Below are positions 15,288 through 23,100 of a stretch of 34,835 nucleotides of DNA, piece by piece. Where the stretch lies: assembly GCA_905234565.1 (NCBI GenBank), contig CAJOHW010000015.1:35806-70640 (forward strand). The letters are read 5' to 3'. Each line of letters begins with the position of its first letter. Position 1 is the stretch's first letter. This DNA is from an uncultured Oscillibacter sp. Lineage in GTDB: Bacteria; Bacillota; Clostridia; Oscillospirales; Oscillospiraceae. A program made the translations under genes and the position numbers. The notes under the pieces were generated by a model, which saw nothing but the letters and a program-made list of their open reading frames with translations, did not search any database and had not been told where the DNA came from.

Positions 15288-15977
15288 TTAAATCACATAG
15301 TCGTCGTACTCCTCCACGGTGTGGATGGGTTTTTCGTACAGGTTCAGCTTTTTCTCCAAATCCGCGATGCGCTCTCCCAGGGCGGCGATACGCTCCAAAG
15401 TGGGGTTGCTGACACTGGTTTGGTCCACGTCATCGGCAAAGTACACCGCCTCCCCCTTCACCCGCACAATCTGGGCCGGAACCCCTACGGCGGTACAGTT
15501 AGGCGGCACTTCCCGGAGGACCACGGCTCCGGCGGCGATGCGGGCGTTGTCCCCCACCCGGAAGGGCCCCAGCACTTTCGCCCCGCAGCCCACCAGCACG
15601 TTGTTGCCCAGGGTGGGATGCCGCTTGCCCTTGTCTTTTCCGGTGCCCCCCAGGGTGACGCCCTGATAGATCAGGCAGTCGTCCCCCACCTCCGCCGTCT
15701 CTCCGATGACCACGCCCATGCCGTGGTCAATCACCAGCCTATGGCCCAGGACGGCCCCGGGGTGGATTTCGATGCCGGTCCAAAACCGGCTCCACTGGGA
15801 CACCAGCCGGGCCAGGAACTTCCACCGGTGGACAAACAGCCAGTGGGCCAGACGGTGCCACAGCACCGCGTGGACCCCGGGATAGAGCAGAAAGATTTCC
15901 AGCTTGCTGCGGGCCGCCGGATCCCGGCGCTGGTAGGCCGCCAGCAGCCCTCCCAGCCGGGTCATGCGTTGGTTCAT
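15288..15977 (-). CDS. cysE: Serine O-acetyltransferase
   Basis: Makes O-acetylserine from serine and acetyl-CoA, the first step of cysteine synthesis. The 229-aa protein has the short Gram-positive form: helical N-terminus with PGVHAVLWHRLAHWLF, then a left-handed beta-helix of hexapeptide repeats (GIEIHPGAVLGHRLVIDHGMG, with the catalytic DH; VTLGGTGKDKGKRHPTLG; KVLGPFRVGDNARIAAGAVV), and the end NCTAVGVPAQIV. A coiled-coil C-terminal extension of about 50 residues follows (ERIAALGERIADLEKKLNLYE). The start at MNQRMTRLGG follows AAGGAG by ten bases. First gene behind the cysteine T-box; operon with cysS. Confidence 0.95.
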   Translation of the reverse strand: MNQRMTRLGGLLAAYQRRDPAARSKLEIFLLYPGVHAVLWHRLAHWLFVHRWKFLARLVSQWSRFWTGIEIHPGAVLGHRLVIDHGMGVVIGETAEVGDDCLIYQGVTLGGTGKDKGKRHPTLGNNVLVGCGAKVLGPFRVGDNARIAAGAVVLREVPPNCTAVGVPAQIVRVKGEAVYFADDVDQTSVSNPTLERIAALGERIADLEKKLNLYEKPIHTVEEYDDYVI

Positions 15978-16035
15978 TTCCTCAGCGCTCCTTTCCAAGC
16001 CGCGTTTTCTATGATGAGGATGCGGTACGGGGGAC

Positions 16036-16256
16036 AAAAAACGCCTCCCGTACTAAGGTACGAGAGGCGGCAGGCCGCGGTTCCACTCTCATTTCTCACT
16101 CCATGGCCCCTGACGCGGGCCGGACGGGGACGATGCCCTGCGCTCCCGGACGCACTTTCCCAGGTTCCGCCGCGGACGCGCTTCCAGCCTCTGACGCGCC
16201 CTCTCTGTGCTTGGGTGTCTGGTACTCTTTCCGTTCCTCGCGCTTGATTTTCGTGA
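16036..16256 (-). promoter_or_regulatory. T-box leader, cysteine specifier
   Basis: tRNA-sensing riboswitch controlling cysE-cysS. On the minus strand: lower Stem I with GAGTACC, apical AGAGAGGGCG, a specifier TGC at 16154-16152 followed by G and by TCCG, which pairs back with CGGA of the 5' strand; the antiterminator T-box GAGTGGAACCGCGG (16088-16075); and a terminator, CGCCTCTCGTAC with GTACGGGAGGCG and six Ts (16069-16036). Uncharged tRNA-Cys would stabilise the antiterminator and let transcription continue. The specifier choice is a hand alignment but agrees with the genes downstream. Confidence 0.93.
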
Positions 16257-16262
16257 CTTCTT

Positions 16263-16291
16263 ATATTAGCGAATCTTTTCCTCCCTGTCAA
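16263..16291 (-). promoter_or_regulatory. Promoter of the cysteine T-box operon
   Basis: Consensus TTGACA (16291-16286), 17-bp spacer, TAATAT (16268-16263) on the minus strand. It overlaps the last codons of the preceding gene, which ends at 16266. Confidence 0.9.
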
Positions 16292-16808
16292 GGGTTGTTT
16301 TTTCGTCTCCCAGCACAGGCCGCTCCTGATCGTCGAAGGCAAAGACCCAGTACTCCCGGCCCTCCAGGCGGGCGGTCCGGGCAAGGCAGAACAGTCCCGG
16401 CAGGGGGAAGGGGCCGTCCGGCACCCGGGGAAAGGCCACATAGCGCACGCCTCCTGCCTGACGGGCCAGGGCGGCGGGGCGTTTTTCCGGCAGCTGGCGG
16501 AGAAAGGCCCGGGTTTTCAAGGCCGGATCCCCGGCGCTGGCCCAGGCGTCCTCCCGGCGCAGTTCCACCCGCCGCAATGTCCCCGCCGGGGCCAGGGCCT
16601 GCCGGGAAAACCGCCGGGTGATCCCCGCCTCATGGGACTTAGGTTCCAGCACCCCGATCCGCACCTCTCCCCGGTCCCCCACCGCCCAGGCGCACCAGAT
16701 CCCCGCCCGCCGGGGCATCCGCACCCGCAGGCAGGTATAGGGCGGCTGGCGTTCCAGCGCCGCCTCCCCGATCTCCACGCCGTCGCACCACAGCGGAATC
16801 CCGTCCAT
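16266..16808 (-). CDS. Hypothetical protein, 180 aa
   Basis: Not recognised. A basic, Arg/Pro/Ala-rich soluble protein without membrane segments; strand-rich N-terminus (MDGIPLWCDGVEIGEAALE, YTCLRVRMP, GIWCAWAVGDRGEVRIGVLEP) resembling a small beta domain, then an Arg-rich middle (GTLRRVELRREDAW) and FPRVPDGPFPLPGLFCLARTARLEGREYWVF-type C-terminal strands. The start at 16808 follows GGAGGGAGACGG; an upstream in-frame stretch lacks such a site. Divergent from recG. The end carries the T-box promoter of cysE-cysS, so the 3' end of this gene is shared with a regulatory region. Confidence 0.72.
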   Translation of the reverse strand: MDGIPLWCDGVEIGEAALERQPPYTCLRVRMPRRAGIWCAWAVGDRGEVRIGVLEPKSHEAGITRRFSRQALAPAGTLRRVELRREDAWASAGDPALKTRAFLRQLPEKRPAALARQAGGVRYVAFPRVPDGPFPLPGLFCLARTARLEGREYWVFAFDDQERPVLGDEKTTLDREEKIR

Positions 16809-16910
16809 CCGTCTCCCTCCCTGTCTTTCCAAATCCTGCCATACGGCAAGCCTATGCGGGAAAGCGGCCCGGAATGCCGGGAAAGCGCTCTTTCTTTTTG
16901 GCGGATTTTC

Positions 16911-16919
16911 TGCTATACT
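16911..16919 (+). promoter_or_regulatory. Extended -10 promoter element of recG
   Basis: TGCTATACT, 38 bp before the recG ATG; -35 region TTTCTT is poor, as expected for an extended -10 promoter. Confidence 0.65.
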
Positions 16920-16957
16920 GAGGAGCGGAAACATTCCGCGCAAAGGAGGGGAGCGGC

Positions 16958-19009
16958 ATGGGAGAGCTGTCCCGGGAAGTGAAGGATCTGCGGGGCATCG
17001 GGCCGAAACGGGCCGCTGCCCTGGAAAAACTGGGCATTGTGACGTTGTGGGACCTGCTGTCCTGGTTCCCCCGGCGCTATGAGGACCGGCGGGCGGAAAA
17101 GGCCATCGGGGACCTGGTGTCCGGGGAGAGCGTCTGCGTCCGGGCCATGATCGCCCACGCCCCCGCTGTCAGCCACGTCCGGCAGGGCTTGGATCTGGTG
17201 AAGGTCCGGGCGGTGGACGACACCGGGGCCTTAGACATCACCTTTTTCAACCAGACCTGGCTGAAAAACGAACTGATCCCCGGGGAGACCTACGTCTTTT
17301 TCGGGAAAGCGGAGGTTCAGAACCAGCGGCGGACCATGGCGGGGCCGGTGGTGGAGCGGGAGGGCCAGCGGGAGGCAACAGGCCGGATTGTGCCTGTGTA
17401 TCCCTTAACCGCCGGGGTATCCCAGTTGGTGCTGCGGCGGTGTGTCCGGGAGGGATTGGACGCCTGCGCCGGGATTCTTCCCGACGCCCTGCCCGGGGAG
17501 ATCCGGCAGAAGTACGGGCTGTGCCGGGTGGGTTACGCCTATGAACACATCCACTTTCCGGAGAACGAGGAGGCGTTGTCCCTGGCCCGGCGGCGTCTGG
17601 CCTTTGAGGAATTGTTCCTGCTGTCCATCGGACTGCGGCGTCTGCGCCGGGGCCGGGAGGCGTGCCGCACGGAGCCTTTCCAGGCCGTGGACCTGTCGCC
17701 CTTTTACAATGCCCTGCCCTTTACGCTGACCGCCGCCCAGCGGCGGTGCATCCAGGAGGCGGCGGCGGATTTGTACCGGGAAGTGCCCATGAACCGGCTG
17801 TGCCAGGGGGACGTGGGGTCCGGCAAGACCATGGTGGCGGCGGCCTGCGGGTATCTGTGCGGGAAAAACCGCCGCCAGGCCGCCCTCATGGCCCCTACGG
17901 AACTGCTGGCCCGTCAGCACTTTGGGACCCTGTCCCCTCTGCTGGAACCCCTGGGCCTCCGCTGCGCCCTGCTGACCGGATCCACTCCCGCCAAGGAAAA
18001 GCGTGAGATCGGAAAGCGTCTGGCGGCGGGGGAGATCGACTTTCTTATTGGCACCCACGCCCTGATCTCCGGCGGGGTGGAGTACGCCGGCTTAGGGCTG
18101 GTGATTACGGACGAACAGCACCGCTTCGGCGTGGCCCAGCGGTCCGCCCTCAGCGCCAAGGGCGTCCACCCCCACACCCTGGTCATGTCCGCCACGCCCA
18201 TTCCCCGGACCCTGGCCCTGATTCTGTACGGGGATTTGGACGTGTCCGTTTTAGACGAACTGCCTCCGGGGAGAAAGCCTGTGGAGACTTACGCCGTCCC
18301 CGGCAGCTACCGGCCCCGGATCTATAAGTTCCTGGAAAAGCTCATGGCCCAGGGCCGTCAGGCCTACATCGTCTGCCCCATGGTGGAGGAGGGGGAGGAT
18401 CCCGGGGCGGAGGAGCGGAAAGCGGTGCTGGAATACGCCCGGCATCTGAAAGAGGAGGTCTTCCCTCACCGGCAGGTGGCCTATGTCCATGGGCGGATGA
18501 AGGCGAAAGAGAAGGACGCCGCCATGTCCGCCTTTGCCCGGGGGGAGGCGGAGATCCTGGTGTCCACCACAGTGGTGGAGGTAGGGGTGGACGTGCCCAA
18601 CGCGGCGGTGATGGTGGTGGAGAACGCGGAGCGGTTCGGCCTATCCCAACTCCACCAACTGCGGGGCCGGGTGGGCCGTGGAACCTGGCAGTCCTACTGC
18701 ATCCTCATCTCCGACAACCGTTCCCCGGAGACGAAACAGCGCCTGCAAGTGATGACCCGGACCCAGGACGGTTTTCAAGTGGCGGAGGAGGATCTGCGCC
18801 TCCGGGGACCGGGGGACTTCTTCGGCCAGCGCCAGCACGGGATCCCGGGGCTGAAGGTGGCGAATCTGGCCCTGGACGCGGAGCTTTTGCGGGACGCCCA
18901 GGCGGCGGCGGAAGCCCTTTTGACGGAGGATCCGGATCTAAAACAGCACCCCGCCACGGCGGAGCGGGCGGCGGCCCTGCTGGAAGCCAACGCCGACGGA
19001 CTGAATTGA
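16958..19009 (+). CDS. recG: ATP-dependent DNA helicase RecG
   Basis: Branch-migration helicase that remodels stalled forks and Holliday junctions. The 683-aa length equals the Gram-positive norm. N-terminus: helix-hairpin-like LRGIGPKRAAALEKLGI, RYEDRR, then the OB-fold wedge domain (about 60-150). Helicase motifs: Walker A GDVGSGKT near 285-292, ALMAPTELLARQH, DEQHRFG near 385, SATPIPRTLAL, VSTTVVEVGVDVPNA, QLHQLRGRVGR, and the C-terminal block LRGPGDFFGQRQHG typical of RecG. Ribosome site AAGGAGGGG. Single gene with its own promoter and terminator. Confidence 0.97.
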   Translation: MGELSREVKDLRGIGPKRAAALEKLGIVTLWDLLSWFPRRYEDRRAEKAIGDLVSGESVCVRAMIAHAPAVSHVRQGLDLVKVRAVDDTGALDITFFNQTWLKNELIPGETYVFFGKAEVQNQRRTMAGPVVEREGQREATGRIVPVYPLTAGVSQLVLRRCVREGLDACAGILPDALPGEIRQKYGLCRVGYAYEHIHFPENEEALSLARRRLAFEELFLLSIGLRRLRRGREACRTEPFQAVDLSPFYNALPFTLTAAQRRCIQEAAADLYREVPMNRLCQGDVGSGKTMVAAACGYLCGKNRRQAALMAPTELLARQHFGTLSPLLEPLGLRCALLTGSTPAKEKREIGKRLAAGEIDFLIGTHALISGGVEYAGLGLVITDEQHRFGVAQRSALSAKGVHPHTLVMSATPIPRTLALILYGDLDVSVLDELPPGRKPVETYAVPGSYRPRIYKFLEKLMAQGRQAYIVCPMVEEGEDPGAEERKAVLEYARHLKEEVFPHRQVAYVHGRMKAKEKDAAMSAFARGEAEILVSTTVVEVGVDVPNAAVMVVENAERFGLSQLHQLRGRVGRGTWQSYCILISDNRSPETKQRLQVMTRTQDGFQVAEEDLRLRGPGDFFGQRQHGIPGLKVANLALDAELLRDAQAAAEALLTEDPDLKQHPATAERAAALLEANADGLN

Positions 19010-19018
19010 AAAGCGTCC

Positions 19019-19062
19019 AAAAGCAGGACTGCCCGCCGTATCCGGCGGACGGTCCTGCTTTT
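19019..19062. terminator. Bidirectional terminator between recG and the VTC gene
   Basis: AAAAGCAGGAC ... GTCCTGCTTTT outer stem with an inner CCGCCG/CGGCGG stem. A T-run ends it on both strands; it separates convergent genes. Confidence 0.9.
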
Positions 19063-19078
19063 GATTCTCTCTCTCTTT

Positions 19079-19810
19079 TTATGCCGCGGCAGGGGTTTCC
19101 ACGGCGGGGATGCCCTGGCAGAGCAGTTCCTGCTTGTACCAGGTGCCGTACTTGGAAAAGGAGGTGGAGAAGATGCCGTTTTCGCTCAGCAGCCGTGCCA
19201 GCCACAGGGGGGCCGCGCCGGGGATTTTCAGCTCCATGAGCACCTGGTCCGGCGGCAGAATGGGGGCGCCGTCATCTCCCAGGCGCAGGTCCAAACGGGT
19301 GGTTCTGGCCCGGAGGCGGGTATCAAAGGTGACGCGCAGCTCCGGATTTTCGATTCCGGCCCAGGCCCCCCGGTCATAGGCGATGAACACCTGGGGAACG
19401 GGGTGGTAGCTCTCCATGAAGTAATCGATCTCCCGGAAGATCTGGCTGTCCCGGTCCGGCTTCCGGCCCTGGTGGAGGTACCGCGCCGCCGCCGCCGCGT
19501 CCAGGATCTCCCGGCGCTTGTAGACCACGCCGTCGAATTTCTTTTTCAGCTCCAAAAAAACCCGGCTGTCGTCCGATGCCACGCCGTAAGAGCGCATCCG
19601 GAGCTTTTCTTTATAGACGGGTTTGTCCAACGAGGTCCGGATCAGCTGGAAGTCCTCCGTGTCGTAGTAAAGGTTGCAGATGGTGTAGTTGGCATATTGG
19701 TCCGCCGTCACATAGGGGGCCATTCCCTGCCGCATGGCCCGGTACTGCGCCGGGGTCAGCAGGTATTTCTTCTCAATGCGCTTAAAGCAGCACTGTACTT
19801 CGTTTCCCAT
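19079..19810 (-). CDS. VTC-domain (triphosphate tunnel) polyphosphate-polymerase-like protein
   Basis: A 243-aa soluble protein matching the VTC domain, the catalytic tunnel fold of yeast Vtc4 that makes polyphosphate from ATP; the function of bacterial members is mostly untested. Tunnel residues visible include RIEKKYLL near the N-terminus (family R-x-E-x-K-Y), TICNLYYDT, YKEKLRMRSYG, RVFLELKKKFDGVVYKRR, QVFIAYDRGAW, LRVTFDTRLRAR, VLMELKIPGAAPLWLARLL and SFSKYG. These Lys/Arg/Glu clusters line the phosphate tunnel in the family. The start follows AGGAGG by eight bases. In related bacteria such genes often neighbour DUF4956 membrane proteins or CotH; neither is present here. Divergent from the large secreted protein gene. 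The 296-bp gap 19811-20106 holds that gene's promoter. Confidence 0.9.
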   Translation of the reverse strand: MGNEVQCCFKRIEKKYLLTPAQYRAMRQGMAPYVTADQYANYTICNLYYDTEDFQLIRTSLDKPVYKEKLRMRSYGVASDDSRVFLELKKKFDGVVYKRREILDAAAAARYLHQGRKPDRDSQIFREIDYFMESYHPVPQVFIAYDRGAWAGIENPELRVTFDTRLRARTTRLDLRLGDDGAPILPPDQVLMELKIPGAAPLWLARLLSENGIFSTSFSKYGTWYKQELLCQGIPAVETPAAA

Positions 19811-19962
19811 AGCCGTTGCCTCCTGTCCGCTGTGTGTCTCTGCGCGGTGTTTTTTCTGTTCTGTATATTTAATTCGGAGGCGGACCGGGAATTTTCGGGG
19901 TGGGAGGAGGAAAATTTGATAAGAACTTGAGAGGGAGCGGAAACGGACAGAGCAAGAGCGGA

Positions 19963-19991
19963 TTGACAGGAAAGGGAAAAACGGGTATGAT
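19963..19991 (+). promoter_or_regulatory. Promoter of the large secreted repeat protein
   Basis: TTGACA, 17-bp spacer, TATGAT; a leader of about 110 bases follows before the ATG at 20107. Confidence 0.85.
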
Positions 19992-20106
19992 ACAAGTGAT
20001 GGAGGAGACTTTTTCGCGGCAGTGCGCGTTTTGCCCGGGATTGGGCAAATCTTACCGTTCATAAGTCTATCTTTTCCACGATTTCTCAGAAAGACGAGGT
20101 GCTGCT

Positions 20107-23100
20107 ATGGAACGGATGGCAAAAAAATTGTTGGCCGCGGCGCTCAGTGCGCCTTTGCTGCTGGGACTGTTCCCGGCCCCTGCCCTGGCGGAGGAAGTTC
20201 CCGTCCCACCGGCGGCGGCTATGGTACAGGAGGCCCCGGTGGAACCGTCGGCCTTGACGGAGGCGTCCCCTGCGGCGGAAGAACCGGACATTCCGGAAGA
20301 ACCGGACACTCCGGAAGAAGCGGCGTGGGAGAGTGACGATGCCGCCGCCGTTTTGCTGGACGCCGCCTTTGCCTCCGGCTCCGGCACGGAGGCGGATCCT
20401 TTCCTAATTGAAACGGAGGCCCAGTTCCGCTCCTTCGCGGAGGCGGTCAACAGCGGCAATGCCTTTCGGGGGCAGTTCATCTCCCTGGGCGCGGATCTGT
20501 TCCTGTCCGGCGTTTTCCTGGACGAGGACGGAGAGGAACTGCCCTGGACCCCCCTGGGGTCCGGCACCAGCGTCACGGCGTTCCAGGGAACCTTTGACGG
20601 CGGCGGCCACAACCTCATCGGCCTGACCATCACGGACAGCCAGCCGGGCGGCGCGTCCCTGGGCCTGTTCGCCTCCCTGCGCTCCGCCGTGGTCAAAAAT
20701 CTGCTCCTCTCCTCTGTGAATCTTGACGTATCCGGCAGCGGCCTTCTGGCCGGAAGCATCGCCGGCAGCGCCGACGGCGGCAGCGTCATCGACAACTGCA
20801 CGGTGGACGGAACCATCCTCCTGTCCGATGGCACCGCAGGAGGGATCCTGGGGTCCCTGATCCAGGGCGCGGTGGTCAACTCAGTGTCCGCAGTGGAAGT
20901 CACGGCCTCCACCGCCGGAGGCATCGCCGGTACCTGCTCCGGCCTCATCGCCAACAGCGCGTCCCAGGGGCCTGTCTCCGGATCCGCCCGGGTGGGCGGC
21001 ATCGCCGGGGAACTGTCCGGCAGCGTCTATAACGTCTACGCCGCCGGAACTGTCTCCTCCGGCAGACCCATTTTCGGCACAGCCTCCGGCCAGGGAGACC
21101 GGCTGGCCCTGTACTGCGACCAGCGGGCCTTCCCCTCCCAGACCCAGGCCCAGGCGGCAGACACCTCCGCAGTGGACTTCGCCCTGACCATGGACGATGC
21201 CCTCCAGGGCCTGGAACAGGCCCTGCCCGATCTGGCGGAAAGCCAGGGCCTCCCAGCCGTCCCCCAGGTCTGCACCTGGATCTTTACCAACGCCGCCGTC
21301 CCCACCGGAGATCCGCCGGAATACGTCTACGCCCCGGTGAACCTCCCCTATCCCGTGTTCTATGGAGAGGCCTCCGGCGGATTTGACACCGTCACGTCCT
21401 CCACCGGCAAACGGGCGGCGTATTTCTGGGATTCCTCCTATCAGGGCAACCTGTCCCCGGCCTACGGCTCCGGCACTGTCATCCGGGGTGTGAAAGTTCC
21501 CGTGCGGATGCTGGAAGAACAGTCCCTCCGGTTTTCCGGTGCCAGCGCCTCTCAGGACTATCACTGCTATGAGGAGGAAAGCGTGGAGACTGCCCCGGCC
21601 CTGTGGCTTCCCCTGCTGGGGTTTGACGGCGGCACGCCGGTGCTGGGGGAGATCGCCGGCACTTCCACGGTGCTGTCCGGGGCGGAGGTGTCCCTGGAAT
21701 GCGGCAGCCGCCACGGCGACTATCTGCTCACCGTCTCCAAGGACGGCGGCGTTCTCACCCAGGCGGATCCCGGCTCCTTCGCCGTCTACGGCGCGGACCT
21801 TACCACCCAGGAGGGCGGCGTCTACCATCTGCGCCACCTGGAAAACCTCTATTACCGCTTCTTTGAGGAGATCGCCTTTTGCACCGTGTCTCCTGTGACG
21901 GGAAAGGGCCTGGCGGTCCATCCGGAGTATTTTCAAAATCTGGAAGGCCAGACCCTGACGGGGATCACCTACTACACCAGCGGCGGCGTCTATGAGATTC
22001 CCGCCAATGTAAAGGTGGAGGAGCCGAAACTGGCCTATGCCCTTATGAACATCCCCTACGCCGACTTCTTCGCCGCGGAATTGGACGCGGACGCGGCTCT
22101 GGAGGACGCGGCCAACGCCCCCCCAGTGGAGATTGACCCGAATCTGCTCCAGGGCATCTACCGCATGGAGACGGGGGAGATTGCCGGGGTGCGGTACCCG
22201 GTCCTTGTGGACGATTACAGCCTTCTGAACGCGGGACCGGAAGTCACCAGCCAGACGGCCCTGGCCACGGCTCCAGACTACGCCTGGTACCGCCCGACAG
22301 AGGCCCCCGCCTGCTATAAGCCCCTGTCCGTCAGCGGCGGGACCTATACCTTCGGGGCCGTGTCCGCCAGGGCAAAGCGGATCTTCGGCGGCTCCGGGGA
22401 AGCGGTCATCGGAGGGCAGTACCGAGATGTGGAGATCACTTTAGAGGGCATTGCGGGCCTGGAGAATACAACGATCAGCGCCGTGGTGATCACCGACAGC
22501 GGCGGTGTAAAATATCCCCTGCGCCACGAGAAAAGCCTCTGGTCCGCCACCCAAATGGGCTGGGATCTCACGGAGATCAACCTCAGCGGCAAGTCCATCA
22601 CCAATGTGCGCTATTATACGCCCGAGGCCGTGCTGGATTTCCCCATGACCATCACCTTCGGAGAGCCCTCCTATGTACTCATGAACATCCCCTACGCCGA
22701 CTTCTACCAGTCTGAGGGCGCGGAGGTGGACGCCGCCACCTCCGCCACCTTGCGATACCAGAATCAGGACCTTGCCAAGGGCGCCTACCACCTGAACAAC
22801 TCCCGGGACGGCAGCACGGCCGTCATGGCAGGCGTCATCTACCCGGTTCTGGTACCGGATCTGGGAATGCTGAACGCCGGTTTGGAGATTACGGACACCT
22901 CCAGCCGCACAGTATGGCTGGAAGTGGGGATCCGTCCGGAAGACGGAATCAAGCGGGTGGAGTCCAGATTGACCGGACAGGACCTGCTCTTCGCCAGCCC
23001 CTCCTATTCCTGGTACCGCCTCAGCGAGATTCCCGCCCGGTATAAAACCTTCTCCGTGACCCCCTCCCGGGACTTCCGGTTCGGCCCGGTCAGCGGAACC

